Shown here: positions 5,698 through 5,825 of the stretch, piece after piece
Layout of the letters: each line of letters opens with the position of its first letter
Position numbering within the stretch: the first letter of the stretch is position 1
NCBI GenBank assembly: GCA_947632575.1
Contig: CANRPV010000095.1
Coordinates: forward strand, 1 to 5,825
Direction: 5' to 3'
DNA from: an uncultured Eggerthellaceae bacterium
GTDB taxonomy: Bacteria; Actinomycetota; Coriobacteriia; Coriobacteriales; Eggerthellaceae
DNA length: 5,825 bases
The notes under the pieces: model-generated
The model's input: only the letters and a program-made list of their open reading frames with translations
What the model was told of the DNA's origin: nothing
The model's database searches: none
Position numbers and translations under genes: made by a program

Positions 5698-5825
5698 TCT
5701 CTTCCGACCTTCAAGTGCTTAACCTTCAAATGCATAACCATAAAATGTTTAATCCTAAAATGCCTAATCTCCGCGTGTTTAAGCCTCAAGCGTTTAATCA
5801 TAAAGTGGTCATTGAGCTTAAATTG
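5694..5825 (-). CDS. 3' end of an open frame with Lys/His pentad repeats, partial
   Basis: Read on the minus strand the last 132 bases are open for 43 codons and end at TGA (5696-5694), which overlaps the lipoprotein GTG start as GTGA, a common arrangement for translationally coupled genes. The product is a run of five-residue units, K-H-(F/L)-(K/R/M)-(I/V): DHFMI, KRLRL, KHAEI, RHFRI, KHFMV, MHLKV, KHLKV, then GRE. Changes between units are mostly silent (AAA/AAG, CAT/CAC) or conservative, which supports coding. It is not the A(D/N)LXX pattern of classic pentapeptide-repeat proteins. The plus strand is also open here (FKCLT-type pentads), and the repeats may instead be non-coding. No start is in view, so function is unknown. 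Confidence 0.4.
   Translation of the reverse strand, partial: QFKLNDHFMIKRLRLKHAEIRHFRIKHFMVMHLKVKHLKVGRE
5710..5814. repeat. seven degenerate 15-bp tandem repeats
   Basis: Seven units of exactly 15 bp run 5710-5814, for example TTCAAGTGCTTAACC (5710-5724), TTCAAATGCATAACC (5725-5739), CTAAAATGCCTAATC (5755-5769) and CTCAAGCGTTTAATC (5785-5799). The rough plus-strand consensus is NTMAARTGYTTAAYC, with the last unit the most divergent; the array probably continues past the window edge. The AT content is higher than in the neighbouring gene. Either these are pentapeptide-coding repeats of an upstream gene, or they are iteron-like binding sites in front of the lipoprotein gene. Confidence 0.85.

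Noticed and set aside
5710..5814. CRISPR array or classic pentapeptide-repeat protein
   Set aside because: The 15-bp units are directly adjacent with no spacers, and the encoded pentads do not follow the A(D/N)LXX rule.

Overview
The window looks like mid-GC chromosomal DNA from a Gram-positive bacterium, most likely an actinobacterium of class Coriobacteriia. This is an inference from a Veg-family protein with a long acidic tail, a tRNA-Ala(CGC) with an encoded CCA end, a lipoprotein signal peptide, and double-glycine leader and RelE/RelB-type genes of kinds I associate with gut and oral members of that group. No species can be named from this sequence alone.

Layout. Positions 1-866 read as core genome on the plus strand: a few codons that may end an upstream gene, a spacer with an extended -10 promoter, the veg gene, then a tRNA-Ala with its own promoter and a strong hairpin after it. 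Positions 868-1333 hold no convincing gene: a REP/MITE-like inverted-repeat segment and short open stretches broken by stops, which look like debris of older insertions. From 1334 to the right end every supported gene is on the minus strand: a YafQ/RelE-type toxin with its RelB/DinJ-type antitoxin (4-bp overlap, upstream operator-like repeats), a 94-residue peptide with a textbook double-glycine leader, a 1099-residue lipoprotein of unknown function, and the 3' end of an open frame built of 15-bp tandem repeats whose stop overlaps the lipoprotein start.

How it may work. The toxin-antitoxin pair is a self-contained, autoregulated module. The right-hand genes (repeat frame, lipoprotein, leader peptide) lie head to tail with a 4-bp overlap and a 41-bp gap, so they are probably one transcription unit read right to left. 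A cysteine-free, Trp/Tyr-rich peptide made as a double-glycine precursor beside a very large surface lipoprotein made of repeated beta modules, a helical segment and an unassigned C-terminal domain is the most novel part of the window. It may be an export-linked secreted-peptide system (bacteriocin-like, signalling or surface-associated), but the transporter/peptidase it would need is not in view. The change from core genes to accessory genes right after a tRNA suggests an island boundary, although no duplicated tRNA end was found inside the window.
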